Positions 19,159-28,351 of a DNA stretch of 64,000 nt are shown one piece after another (the stretch's first letter is position 1; the number at the start of each line of letters is the position of its first letter). The notes under the pieces are model-generated. The model was given only the letters and a program-made list of their open reading frames with translations, searched no databases and was not told the DNA's origin. The stretch covers positions 2,795,001-2,859,000 of the forward strand of contig NZ_CP147246.1 in NCBI RefSeq assembly GCF_002174455.2, written 5' to 3'. The translations under genes were made by a program, and so were the position numbers. Origin of the DNA: Enterococcus sp. 9D6_DIV0238. Its GTDB lineage: Bacteria > Bacillota > Bacilli > Lactobacillales > Enterococcaceae.

Positions 19159-19504
19159 TCAACAGATATTAGAAATCGCTGTAAAAGCAGCGGATTCAAA
19201 ACGTGCAGAGGAAATCGTCGCTTTAGATGTACATGAGATTTCACTTTTAGCAGATTACTTCATGATTTGTGAAGCCACAAGTGAACGTCAAATCAACGCT
19301 ATTGTGGAAGAAATCATTGAAAAAGAAGAAGAAGCACAAGTAGAAGTAAAAAGAATCGAAGGGAAAGATGGCGGGAAATGGGTCTTGATTGATTTAGGTG
19401 AGATCATTGTCCACGTCTTCCAATCATCAGAGCGTACTTTTTATAATCTAGAAAAACTTTGGTCAGATGCACCAATGGTCGATCTTCACGCTTGGGTCGA
19501 GTAA
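19151..19504 (+). CDS. rsfS: Ribosome silencing factor RsfS, apparent ATA start codon
   Basis: The reading frame from 19151 gives 117 residues that match the whole RsfS family (DSQQILEIAVKAADSKRAE, then ISLLADYFMICEATS, then KDGGKWVLIDLGEIIVHVF). The frame is closed upstream by TAA at 19127, and between them there is no ATG, GTG, TTG or CTG before ATG 19262, which would remove the first 37 conserved residues. GAGGA at 19139-19143 is 7 bases before ATA 19151 (4 before ATC 19148). RsfS binds uL14 and blocks subunit joining. The start overlaps the yqeK stop. Confidence 0.8.
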   Translation: MDSQQILEIAVKAADSKRAEEIVALDVHEISLLADYFMICEATSERQINAIVEEIIEKEEEAQVEVKRIEGKDGGKWVLIDLGEIIVHVFQSSERTFYNLEKLWSDAPMVDLHAWVE

Positions 19505-19505
19505 C

Positions 19506-20243
19506 ATGGCATATGAAACATTTGCTTTTGTATACGATGAAGTAATGGACGACAGTCTTTATGACGAATGGCTGGCTTTTTCAAAGCGTCATTTACCAGA
19601 AGATAAAAAAGAGGTCTTAGAAATGGCTTGCGGTACAGGTGCATTGGCTGTGAATTTTGCGAAGGCGGGTTTTTCAGTAACGGCATTGGATCTATCTGAA
19701 GAAATGCTGATGATGGCAAGCAAGAGAGCGGCAGAAGAAGAGGTCCATATTCAGTTTGTTCAAGGAAATATGATGGATCTATCTGAAATGGGCCAATACC
19801 AGGCAATCACCTGTTTCTCTGATTCTCTATGCTACATGGAAAATCGTCAGGAAATCCAGCAAGTCTTTGATGATACCTATCAAGCGTTGGAAGAAGAGGG
19901 TATTTTTATTTTTGATGTCCATTCTGTTCATCAAGTAGATCATGTGTTTCCAGAGTATAGCTATCATTATCAAACGGAAGAGTTTGCTTTTTTGTGGGAT
20001 AGCTACCCTGGAGAAAAAGAACACAGTATTGAGCATTTTCTGACTTTCTTTGTGAAGGAGCATGAGAGTGATGAAGTGTTTATTCGTCAGGATGAACTTC
20101 ATAAAGAGCGGACATATTCTATGGATAATTACTTGATGATGCTTGAAAGTGCGGGATTTGTGAATGTTGAAGTTTATGCTGATTTCACAGATGAAGCACC
20201 CGCAGAAGAAAGTAAACGCTGGTTTTTTGTCTGCCAAAAATAA
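19506..20243 (+). CDS. Class I SAM-dependent methyltransferase (YqeM-like)
   Basis: The start is ATG 19506, one base after the rsfS stop (245 residues, MAYETFAFVYDEVMDD). No strong ribosome site is seen, so coupling to rsfS is likely. SAM-binding motif I is LEMACGTGALAVNF near 40, and motif II is the acidic ALDLSEEML near 60. It is the usual last gene of the yqeG block. The substrate is unknown. Confidence 0.85.
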   Translation: MAYETFAFVYDEVMDDSLYDEWLAFSKRHLPEDKKEVLEMACGTGALAVNFAKAGFSVTALDLSEEMLMMASKRAAEEEVHIQFVQGNMMDLSEMGQYQAITCFSDSLCYMENRQEIQQVFDDTYQALEEEGIFIFDVHSVHQVDHVFPEYSYHYQTEEFAFLWDSYPGEKEHSIEHFLTFFVKEHESDEVFIRQDELHKERTYSMDNYLMMLESAGFVNVEVYADFTDEAPAEESKRWFFVCQK

Positions 20244-20266
20244 AAAGATACTTAAGATCGACGTGT

Positions 20267-20307
20267 GAGCAGTGTGAAGCTTGTGAGCTTTTGCCTGCTC
20301 TTTTTTT
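20267..20307 (+). terminator. Terminator after the yqeM-like gene
   Basis: GAGCAG...AGCT / AGCT...CTGCTC stem at 20267-20300, followed by seven T. Confidence 0.75.
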
Positions 20308-20348
20308 ATAAGGAAAGTAAAAATAATCTGAGTAAAGGAGAAAACGAA

Positions 20349-21518
20349 ATGAAGAGCTGCGGTATCATCGTTGAATACAATCCTTTTCATAATGGTCACC
20401 AGTATCATGCAAAAATGGCTCAGGAACTAAGTCAAGCGGATGTAGTGATTGCTGTCATGAGTGGAAATTTTTTGCAAAGAGGAGAGCCAGCGATCATCGA
20501 TAAATGGACGAGAGCAAAAGAAGCGCTAAGTCATGGTGCTGATTTAGTGGTCGAACTGCCATTTGCTTATGCTGTGCAATCGGCAGATTATTTTGCTAGG
20601 GGGGGCATCAAGCTTCTTCATGCGCTGGAGTGTGATTCATTATGCTTTGGTACAGATGATCGCTCTGAGATGGATTATCAAAGATTTGGTGCGTTTGTGA
20701 AAGACCACCAAACTGAAATCGATCAGCAATATCAAACGATCAAAAATAATGGGATGAGCTATCCACAGCAGATGACGGAAGTTTTTCGCAAAATTTATCC
20801 TGAAAACGGACTTAATTTTTCTACGCCAAACCATATCTTAGGCCTAAGTTATGCAAAAGAAAATGCCCATTATGATAAACCGATGGTATTATATCCGCTA
20901 AAACGAGAGCAGGCTGGCTATCACGACTTGAAGATACATAGCCGATTTGCTAGTGCAACGGCGATTAGGCAAGCTGTTTTTGCTAATGAACTTTCAGGAA
21001 TCAGACAAGTTTTACCTGAACAAGTAAGTAAAGATCTGGAACAAGCTGCTATCGTGTCATGGGAAAATTATTGGCCGTTATTGAAATATAAATTGATCAG
21101 TAGTTCAATCGAAGAGTTGCAGGAGATTTATCAAATGAAAGAAGGCATTGAATATCGCCTAAAAGAAGCTGCCAAGGATGCTGATTCTTTTTCTGTATTT
21201 ATAGAAAAAGCAAAAACAAAGCGCTATACTTGGACACGTTTGCAAAGGTTAGCGACGTATCTTTTGATTAATGTAAGTCAACAGGAAATCGAAGCTTCCT
21301 GGCGCCATAGTCATTTACATGTATTAGGTTTTACAGAGAAAGGACAGCAGTATTTAAAGGAAAAGAAAAAGACTGTGTCCTTACCGCTGATCACTAAAGT
21401 ATCTAAAACTTTGAATGATCGATTGTCATTAGATATCCGTAGTGATCAGATTTATCGTTTAGGAAATACTGCTATTTCGGAACAAAATTTTGGTCGAAGT
21501 CCAATCCGTTTGCCATAA
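20349..21518 (+). CDS. tmcAL: tRNA(Met) cytidine acetate ligase TmcAL (YlbM family)
   Basis: The start is ATG 20349 behind AAAGGAG (389 residues); the frame runs on to 20265 but through the terminator. The nucleotidyltransferase-like core is plain: [15 protein letters not shown] near residue 5 (HxGH), [13 protein letters not shown] near 40, and SATAIRQA near 195. TmcAL uses acetate and ATP to make N4-acetylcytidine at the wobble base of elongator tRNA-Met. An older label is nucleotidyltransferase DUF795. Confidence 0.88.
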   Translation: MKSCGIIVEYNPFHNGHQYHAKMAQELSQADVVIAVMSGNFLQRGEPAIIDKWTRAKEALSHGADLVVELPFAYAVQSADYFARGGIKLLHALECDSLCFGTDDRSEMDYQRFGAFVKDHQTEIDQQYQTIKNNGMSYPQQMTEVFRKIYPENGLNFSTPNHILGLSYAKENAHYDKPMVLYPLKREQAGYHDLKIHSRFASATAIRQAVFANELSGIRQVLPEQVSKDLEQAAIVSWENYWPLLKYKLISSSIEELQEIYQMKEGIEYRLKEAAKDADSFSVFIEKAKTKRYTWTRLQRLATYLLINVSQQEIEASWRHSHLHVLGFTEKGQQYLKEKKKTVSLPLITKVSKTLNDRLSLDIRSDQIYRLGNTAISEQNFGRSPIRLP

Positions 21519-21531
21519 AAGCAAAAAAGAC

Positions 21532-21560
21532 TTAACAAAAGTTTGATTGACAAGTATAAT
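21532..21560 (+). promoter_or_regulatory. Sigma-A promoter of yebC
   Basis: TTAACA (21532-21537), a 17-base spacer and TATAAT (21555-21560). Confidence 0.7.
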
Positions 21561-21613
21561 AAGAAAGGCGCAATAATCAAAAAAACTATAATGAATGAAA
21601 GCGAAGTGAGAAT

Positions 21614-22333
21614 ATGGGTCGTAAGTGGGCAAATATTAAAGAGAAAAAAGCTGCCAAAGACGCGAATAACAGCCGAGTTTATGCGAAATTCGGAATCGAG
21701 ATTTACGTAGCAGCGAAATCGGGTGATCCTGACCCTCAAGCAAATCAAAAATTACGGTTTGTTATCGAGCGCGCAAAAACATATAATGTACCAAAACATA
21801 TCATTGATCGAGCAATTGAAAAGGCGAAAGGCTCAGGAGACGAACAATACTCTGAGTTACGCTATGAAGGCTTTGGTCCAAATGGATCGATGGTGATCGT
21901 AGATGCACTGACAAATAATGTGAATCGTACAGCTTCTGATGTACGTGCAGCTTTTGGTAAAAATGGTGGAAATATGGGTGTCAGTGGTGCTGTTGCTTAC
22001 ATGTTCGATCATACAGGTGTGATCGGTTTTGCTGGTGATGATGCAGATGATATTCTTGAATACTTGATGGAAAAAGATATCGATGTTCGTGATGTAACAG
22101 AAGAAGATGGACAAATCATTGTTTATACTGAGCCTGAGGATTTACATGCAGTGCAAGAAGCATTAAAAGAAAAGGGCATCGAAGAATTTTCAGTGGCAGA
22201 ATTAGAAATGATTGCACAAAATGATGTCGAGCTGTCTGGAGAAGATCTAGAAAAATTCGAAAAAATGATTGATGTGCTGGAAGATTTAGATGATGTTCAA
22301 AAAGTATACCACAACGTTGACTTAGGTGAATAA
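21614..22333 (+). CDS. yebC: YebC/PmpR family protein
   Basis: A 239-residue protein starting [19 protein letters not shown], the mark of the family. The family is annotated as transcription regulators; some members (YebC2) act on ribosomes stalled at proline stretches. Domain I is at residues about 1-75 and acidic domains II/III follow. It is monogenic, with its own promoter, and ends before a dispersed repeat with terminator. Confidence 0.88.
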   Translation: MGRKWANIKEKKAAKDANNSRVYAKFGIEIYVAAKSGDPDPQANQKLRFVIERAKTYNVPKHIIDRAIEKAKGSGDEQYSELRYEGFGPNGSMVIVDALTNNVNRTASDVRAAFGKNGGNMGVSGAVAYMFDHTGVIGFAGDDADDILEYLMEKDIDVRDVTEEDGQIIVYTEPEDLHAVQEALKEKGIEEFSVAELEMIAQNDVELSGEDLEKFEKMIDVLEDLDDVQKVYHNVDLGE

Positions 22334-22350
22334 GGGATTTTTTAACAGAA

Positions 22351-22521
22351 TGAGACAAAAGTCGCTTTGGTTCTAGCAATGGGAGTAGCAGCCGAACAAT
22401 ATGTTCTTCGTATTGCTCGTTTTTTGCAAAATTGCTGAAGAATTTGACTTTTGAACATTGTTTATAAAAAAAGCAATGACCGGAACAAAACTAGAATACA
22501 GTTTTGTTCCGGTCTTTTTTT
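22351..22521 (+). repeat. Dispersed intergenic repeat, type A copy
   Basis: It begins with TGAGACAAAAG, has the TAGCAATGGGAG...GTATTGCTC hairpin core, and ends in a GACCGGAACAAAAC hairpin and T run. The core aligns with 15010-15110. Confidence 0.65.
22478..22521 (+). terminator. Terminator after yebC (repeat tail)
   Basis: A perfect 14-bp stem (GACCGGAACAAAAC and complement) with a 9-base loop and eight T. Confidence 0.85.
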
Positions 22522-23020
22522 GTACCTAAAAAGAAGACAAAAAACCCTTCATACACACACTATATGAAGGGAAACACAATATGAAAAACTAAGAACAAGA
22601 ACATAATATCACTTTCTTTTGGAATTCTCAAATATTTAGCATTTTATAGAAATTTTTGAGAATTTATAAGACGAAGAAATCTATTTATATAATTTTTCGT
22701 TATTTAATCGATTGCCTTAGAGAAGAAACCATAGCGTACTATATTATAAAATAATTTAAAATATTCTTTTTATGTTTCATTTATAACAAGTATTAATCAA
22801 TAAATAATCCTAAAAAACAAAGCGTAGCATAAGGAAATCAGCCTCAAAATATAAGCTGTTATTAATAGAAATTATTCTGCGATTCCTGTTTCAATTATTT
22901 TACTTTATCATTTTAGCAGTATAGAATCTATTTAAAACTATTGTTTATGAAGATAACTAAATAACATTTAAATAATAAAAACGGCTGTGAAAAGTAAATT
23001 TGGTTAAGGGGGAGAGGAAG
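22522..23020. other. AT-rich intergenic region upstream of the WxL cluster
   Basis: No gene is seen. There is a perfect 9-bp inverted repeat (CCCTTCATA and complement) at 22545-22571 with a 9-base loop and no T run, then some 430 very AT-rich bases that should hold the promoter of the surface protein gene. I could not choose one promoter with confidence. Confidence 0.5.
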
Positions 23021-25333
23021 TTGAAAAGAGTAGGAACTGTTTTGTCTTTGTGTGTTTTGCTATTATTCGTTATTGGAGATTCTATTCGAGCAACTGCTGA
23101 TGAGAGTCAGACTGCGCTTCAGACAACTTCTACGGAAAATCTGAATGAATCAACAGAATCATCCAGTGAGATGTCATCAGAAATAAATATCCAATCAACA
23201 GATCAAACAGAGGAAACAATCAATAGCAAAAAAGAAGTCGTAGAAAATGAAACCGTTCCTACAGATGTCAAAGAGTATGTGGCACCAGATCCTCGAACAG
23301 TTTCTGTCGGAAATAGTACACTCAGTTCTTCAGTAGCCAGCGGTTCATATGGACAGGACATTGTTACGATTTCATATGACTATAGCATTACTGTTATTGG
23401 ATTAGCAATCAATGATAAACCAATCATCGCTATACAACTGCCATCTGAGATCGCTAACCAAATAAACAACGATGTTACAAAGCAGCAGGATTTTTTAGCT
23501 TTACTCACAGGGACAGTCAGCTATCCTGGAACCACAAATCAAGATATCCATAGTACGACGAATTCAGTCAGCTTATCCTACAGTAATACTTATAATTCCA
23601 TTTATGTGACGTTTCCAACGAGTTCATTAGTTTTACTTCCAGGAACTAAATGGTCTGTTTCTCTCTCCTTTGATGTTGGTGCGATGTATAAACGTGGGAT
23701 CTCGATTCCAGCAGCCACAGGGGCAAATTATCCGATTCGAGGAACCTTTACAGATGTCGGCACAGGGTTAGGGGCAATCAGTATCATTGTCGGAAACAAT
23801 ACTAAAACAGGGACGATCAATAAAACGCAGTTGGTTTTAGGCACATATCCAGTGCCGCGTGTCACGCCTGCTAGCGTCAATACACTTTCCCATCTTCAAA
23901 CAAATGTGACCGGGAATATCCAGCAGACACAAGACAGCGGCTATAATTATACCGTTCAGCTCACCATCAATCATACAGATGGGACAACGACACCGATTAT
24001 TGTTAACAATATACCAGTAGACAGTTCGGGAAATTTTAGTACAACATTATCTTCTGCGCTTGAATATGGTGATACGCTATCTTCGATCGTTTATGCTAGA
24101 TCCAAGACAAATACGGATTATGTTCAAAGTGCATCTTCAACACTTCGAACAGTGAGCTGGACGATCAATCCAGTCAGTGCTATCACAGTAGTCGGCGGGG
24201 CAACTCAATTATCAGGAACAGCAACACAAACTTCACTGGGGAGTTATCAAGTGAAATTACAAATAAACAACGGTACGACCTATACTACTTCTTTAAACGC
24301 TAACGGAAGTTTTCTGTTTTCCGGGTTACCCACTTTCCAAGGTGGAGAATCTGTCAAAATCTGGATCCAAGGTCTAAGTACACGTACAGGGGCTCAGCTT
24401 TTAGCAAGTAGTGATTTCATACGGACAGTTCCTTATCCAGTTCCACAAATCTCACTCGTTCAAACGATTGAACGTAGAAATGCTCAAGGCAATTGGGAGT
24501 CTGCATCATCGGTCGTTACGGGTCAAACTGTTCGTTATACCTTGACGGCTACTTTAATTAATCAACCAGCAACATGGATGAACCAACAATTGAAATCGTC
24601 GATTCCAGCCGGTTTAACGCAATTAAGTGCAGCAACGTTGACGAAAAAATCAGCAGCTGGTGTCAGTACACCAGTCTTGGGTGTTCAGCTCTTAACAGAT
24701 ACGAATTCAAATACACAATATTGGTATTATCAAAATACATTAGCAGCGAATAATTTTACTGAAGCCAATACCAGTTTTATCTTGCAATATACAGGAGTTG
24801 TAGCTGATGGAGCTGTAGATCAAACCCTTGCATTTTTAGATACGATCAACGGGAGTGATGGTGGAGGAACAGCGATTCCTACTCAAAGCAGTATCGCTTC
24901 TACAACAGTAAAAAGCGGTGCATTACGATTTGTTCAGTCTCCTACACAAATTTCATTCACTAAAATACCGATTCCAAATAAAACAACTGCTTACAGTCCT
25001 AGTAATATAAACGCTCCTCTTGTTATTGCAGACGGTCGTGTGACAAAAAGTCAATGGCATTTGCTTGTTAGAGAAAGTCAAGCGATGCACTCGACAACAA
25101 CAAGTAAAACAGTCAATCAGGCGTTTGCTTACCGGAAAAGCGGGGTTGATTATCCGATTACTACGTTAGCTTCAGAAGTGTATGCCTATACAGCAGCAGA
25201 TGATACGAACGTTCAGATCCCTTGGAATCAGCAGAATGGACTGTTTTTAAAAATAGGTCCAGATATCAATATAAATGTAAATGAGGCATATACAGCTGAA
25301 TTACAGTGGATTTTATCTGATACACCAATTTAA
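23021..25333 (+). CDS. Large secreted WxL-domain surface protein
   Basis: A GGGGGAGAGG site points to TTG 23021 (770 residues, MKRVGTVLSLCVLLLF); TTG 23000 lies before it. There is a signal peptide to about residue 28 (RATA), then a Ser/Thr/Glu-rich linker to about 85, then beta-rich repeats. The C-terminus has the two halves of the WxL domain: QWHLLVRESQ and LQWILSDTPI at the very end. WxL domains bind peptidoglycan and the protein sits non-covalently on the cell wall. It is the first gene of a WxL cluster with a smaller WxL protein and a DUF916 protein. The ligand is unknown. Confidence 0.8.
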   Translation: MKRVGTVLSLCVLLLFVIGDSIRATADESQTALQTTSTENLNESTESSSEMSSEINIQSTDQTEETINSKKEVVENETVPTDVKEYVAPDPRTVSVGNSTLSSSVASGSYGQDIVTISYDYSITVIGLAINDKPIIAIQLPSEIANQINNDVTKQQDFLALLTGTVSYPGTTNQDIHSTTNSVSLSYSNTYNSIYVTFPTSSLVLLPGTKWSVSLSFDVGAMYKRGISIPAATGANYPIRGTFTDVGTGLGAISIIVGNNTKTGTINKTQLVLGTYPVPRVTPASVNTLSHLQTNVTGNIQQTQDSGYNYTVQLTINHTDGTTTPIIVNNIPVDSSGNFSTTLSSALEYGDTLSSIVYARSKTNTDYVQSASSTLRTVSWTINPVSAITVVGGATQLSGTATQTSLGSYQVKLQINNGTTYTTSLNANGSFLFSGLPTFQGGESVKIWIQGLSTRTGAQLLASSDFIRTVPYPVPQISLVQTIERRNAQGNWESASSVVTGQTVRYTLTATLINQPATWMNQQLKSSIPAGLTQLSAATLTKKSAAGVSTPVLGVQLLTDTNSNTQYWYYQNTLAANNFTEANTSFILQYTGVVADGAVDQTLAFLDTINGSDGGGTAIPTQSSIASTTVKSGALRFVQSPTQISFTKIPIPNKTTAYSPSNINAPLVIADGRVTKSQWHLLVRESQAMHSTTTSKTVNQAFAYRKSGVDYPITTLASEVYAYTAADDTNVQIPWNQQNGLFLKIGPDININVNEAYTAELQWILSDTPI

Positions 25334-25393
25334 ATTGCTTTAGCTTCTTTAATCAGGAAGTTAAAATAAAAAAATGGAAAGAAGGAAGTAAAA

Positions 25394-26134
25394 ATGAAAA
25401 AGGTATTCTTTATCTCAGGCGTGTTTACTGCATTAGTGATTTCTTTTAGTTTCTTTGGTGGAAGCAGCGTTGAGGCAGCACAAGCAGGTACGATCAAATC
25501 AAATGCAGATATTACATTCGCTTTAGACAATTCAACAACGTCCCCAGTGAATCCAACCGATCCGACACAACCTGTGACACCAAATCCAGCAGATCCTCAT
25601 CAGCCTGGAACCGCAGGCCCATTGAGTATCGACTATGTTTCTAACTTTCATTTTGGCACACAGCAAATTAAACCGGGAAGTGCTACATACTATGCCCAAC
25701 TGGATCAAGTTCAAAATAGTGGAGGAAATCTTATCAGTGTACCAAACTATGCGCAGGTAACAGATAAACGTGGGTTGAATTTAGGGTGGAAGTTATCAGT
25801 AAAACAAGATGCACAATTTGCGACAAGCGATACGACGCCAGCAGTTTTAGATAATGCTGTTTTAAGCTTTCTAGCCGCGACACCAAATTCAACTCAGTTG
25901 ATTGCTTTAGCGCCAGTTTCAGTGCCAGTGATCTTAGACCCAACAGGTGCTGCAACGTCTCGAGTAGCAACTGCTGCAGCTTCAACTGGAATGGGTACTT
26001 GGACGCTTGCCTTTGGTACAGGTGCAAGTGCTGCACAAGGGGTGCAATTAACAGTGCCTACAGCAACCAAAAAGGTCGCTTCAAGCCAATACAAAACAAC
26101 ACTGACTTGGATTTTAGATGATACACCATTATAG
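25394..26134 (+). CDS. Small WxL-domain surface protein
   Basis: A 246-residue protein behind AAGAAGG. It has a signal peptide (MKKVFFISGVFTALVIS, cleavage after VEAA), a proline-rich linker (PVNPTDPTQPV type, residues 48-75), then a full WxL domain with LGWKLSV in the first half and LTWILDDTP at the end. It is co-directional with and 60 bases after the larger WxL gene. Such small WxL proteins form complexes with the large ones and with the DUF916 anchor. Confidence 0.88.
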   Translation: MKKVFFISGVFTALVISFSFFGGSSVEAAQAGTIKSNADITFALDNSTTSPVNPTDPTQPVTPNPADPHQPGTAGPLSIDYVSNFHFGTQQIKPGSATYYAQLDQVQNSGGNLISVPNYAQVTDKRGLNLGWKLSVKQDAQFATSDTTPAVLDNAVLSFLAATPNSTQLIALAPVSVPVILDPTGAATSRVATAAASTGMGTWTLAFGTGASAAQGVQLTVPTATKKVASSQYKTTLTWILDDTPL

Positions 26135-26229
26135 ATAAGACAGATTTAAGTAATTTCTGAAAAGAGTACAATTCAAGAAATGAATCGTGCTCTTTTCAAT
26201 TACATTAAAGGTATCTAAAAGGAGTTTTT

Positions 26230-27330
26230 ATGATGACTAAGAGTAGGTTAAAAAAAGCTTTCGCACTAATTTTATTCTTTATTTCTTTTGTTGCTGGTCA
26301 TAATGTCTATGCGAATGAAATGGATTTTTCTGTAAGAGCTATTTTACCTGAAAACCAGCGAAGTCAAGATGCCAGTTATTTCGATTTGAGGGTAACACCC
26401 GGACAAAAACAAACGCTCGATATCGAATTGACCAATGATACGGACCGTGATATCACGGTCGTCACTTCTGCCAATTCAGCGATTACCAATGATAATGGAA
26501 TCGCTGATTACTCTCATAAGAAGACGAAAAAAGACCCATCAGCTGCAATAACGTTTAGTGAAATAGCGCAGATGCCGGAAGAAATCGTTTTGGCAAAAAA
26601 ATCTAAAAAAATTGTAGAATGTATCATTACAATGCCGGAAAAATCATTTGATGGTTATGTTTTAGGCGGACTATACTTTGAACAGAAGAAAGATGAGGCA
26701 GAAGAAACGAATAAAAATGAAGCCGTAGCTATCGGGAATCGTTTTTCTTACGTCGTTGGAGTTTTGCTGAGTGAAACGGATCAGGAAGTGAGACCAGAGT
26801 TAGCTTTGAATGAGGTTAAGGCAGACCAGTTCAATGGAAACAATATTGTCACGATGAATATTCAGAATAAACAATCAGCAATGATCAAAAAGCTGCAGGT
26901 AGATGCAAAACTTTATTATGAGCAGGAGAAAAAGCCGCGCTATGAAAACCATCAAGAAGCTCTGACGATGGCTCCCAACACCAATTTCAACTATCGAATC
27001 GATTTAAAAGAACAACCCTTTGTAGCAGGGAATTATACAGTAAAAATCAAAGCGAATGATGGCTACAAAGATTGGACTTGGGAACGGAAATTTGACATAA
27101 AAGAAAAAGAAGTAAAAAAATATAATGCAACAGCTGTGAATTTACCTCCTGAACCAAAAAAACAATTCCCTTGGGTGATCGTAATCAGTGTAGGAATCGG
27201 ACTTCTTATAGTTATCATTGGCATCATTTATTATTTCAAACAGAAAATGAAGAAGACGCAGCAAGTGCACCAAGAAAAATATGATGAATTGAAAAAGAAT
27301 CTCGATCAATTAAATGAAAAAGAAAAATAG
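26230..27330 (+). CDS. DUF916/DUF3324 membrane-anchored WxL-interacting protein
   Basis: A 366-residue protein behind AAGGAG (ATG 26230 or 26233). It has a signal peptide ending near YANE, a DUF916 domain (about 33-150, with the NDTDRDITVVTSANSA strand), a DUF3324 domain (about 155-290), one transmembrane helix (WVIVISVGIGLLIVIIGI, about 318-336) and a basic coiled tail in the cytosol. This layout is the WxIP partner of WxL proteins. It closes the three-gene cluster. Confidence 0.88.
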   Translation: MMTKSRLKKAFALILFFISFVAGHNVYANEMDFSVRAILPENQRSQDASYFDLRVTPGQKQTLDIELTNDTDRDITVVTSANSAITNDNGIADYSHKKTKKDPSAAITFSEIAQMPEEIVLAKKSKKIVECIITMPEKSFDGYVLGGLYFEQKKDEAEETNKNEAVAIGNRFSYVVGVLLSETDQEVRPELALNEVKADQFNGNNIVTMNIQNKQSAMIKKLQVDAKLYYEQEKKPRYENHQEALTMAPNTNFNYRIDLKEQPFVAGNYTVKIKANDGYKDWTWERKFDIKEKEVKKYNATAVNLPPEPKKQFPWVIVISVGIGLLIVIIGIIYYFKQKMKKTQQVHQEKYDELKKNLDQLNEKEK

Positions 27331-27482
27331 ATAAGTCCGAATATATCACGTAACTTAAAATAGTTAAACAATAGTAACAGAATGCAAACATAAATATCAC
27401 AAATTCTTCACAGTTGAGCAGTATTATTAGTTCATACCAAACAAACAACCCTAACAAAACACTTTTTCATTTTTAACTCCTT

Positions 27483-27515
27483 GCCCGCCCTTCCCCGAGG
27501 GTGGGCTATTTTTTG
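27483..27515 (+). terminator. Terminator after the WxL cluster
   Basis: A GC-rich stem GCCCGCCCT/GAGGGTGGGC with a short loop, followed by a T run. It contrasts strongly with the AT-rich surroundings. Confidence 0.85.
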
Positions 27516-27532
27516 TTAGATTTCCGTTTATT

Positions 27533-27579
27533 AAAAAAATCATCTGATTTATCTTTTGACATACGAGATAAACCAGATG
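27533..27579 (-). terminator. Terminator of the minus-strand YdcF-type gene
   Basis: Read on the minus strand, CATCTG-TTTATCT pairs with AGATAAA-CAGATG and seven T follow (the A run at 27533-27539 on the plus strand). Confidence 0.8.
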
Positions 27580-27611
27580 AAGCAGAAATAGTAGTATTTA
27601 ATTCGTAACGA

Positions 27612-28196
27612 TCAATGATCAAAAATTAGGCCATATCCTAAGGCACAAACTTCTCTAATATAAGTTTTGATTTTTGCTGAGGATCTTGAAACAGCTGGAA
27701 GCCCGCTAATACTAGAAATTCCTAAGCGTTTGGCTAATAATTTTGATCGATAGATATGAAAATCGCTAGTTACGATGACCGTTTTGCCGAGTGATTGTTT
27801 TTTTTGTGCATTCTGAATGTTTTCTTTGGTTCGGGTAGAGGTATCCTCTTTTAAAATTTGAGTGTCGGGAATTCCCTTGACTCTTAAATATTCAGCCATG
27901 ACATTTGCTTCACTATCAGGCTCATCAGCTCCTTGGCCGCCGCAGACGATCACTGTTGCTTCTGGGTGCTCCTTCAGATAGGGAACCGCGGCATCAAGTC
28001 TTTCTTTTAAGACAGCACTTGGATAGGCATTATCTTTTGAAGAACCTTTGACTTGCGCACCTAAAATCAAGACAGTATCTGGATTCTTTATGGGTTGATC
28101 CTTTGTCCCGCTAAAAATCATTGCTAGAACAACGGCAGCATATATTGTTCCAATACCAATTATTATGACCACGATTTGTTTCATCCTTTTCACCAT
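27612..28196 (-). CDS. YdcF/SanA-type DUF218 membrane protein
   Basis: The start is set at ATG 28196 (194 residues) because AAAGGTTG lies just before it; ATG 28211 has no site. There is one N-terminal membrane helix (QIVVIIIGIGTIYAAVVLAM), then the DUF218 domain: VLILGAQV near 43, CGGQGADEPDSEANVMAEYL near 85, and VTSDFHIYRSKLLAKRLG near 140. Members are linked to envelope functions and vancomycin sensitivity in other bacteria, with no defined reaction. It is the only gene on this strand between 15.7 and 61.4 kb. Confidence 0.8.
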   Translation of the reverse strand: MVKRMKQIVVIIIGIGTIYAAVVLAMIFSGTKDQPIKNPDTVLILGAQVKGSSKDNAYPSAVLKERLDAAVPYLKEHPEATVIVCGGQGADEPDSEANVMAEYLRVKGIPDTQILKEDTSTRTKENIQNAQKKQSLGKTVIVTSDFHIYRSKLLAKRLGISSISGLPAVSRSSAKIKTYIREVCALGYGLIFDH

Positions 28197-28351
28197 ACCA
28201 CAACCTTTCATTATTCAGTTTAGTAGATAAACGAAAGTAGTGGCGGGCAATTTATTTTATTTAAACTATTTTTAACTTTTTTTAGAAAAGCATAATATCG
28301 TTAGTCATTTATAGTACACTATATATGACTTGAATGAAAGGGGAGAGACAT

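Noticed and set aside
22545-22571. A second terminator after yebC
   Set aside because: The 9-bp inverted repeat is perfect, but no T run follows on either strand; it may be an operator or chance.
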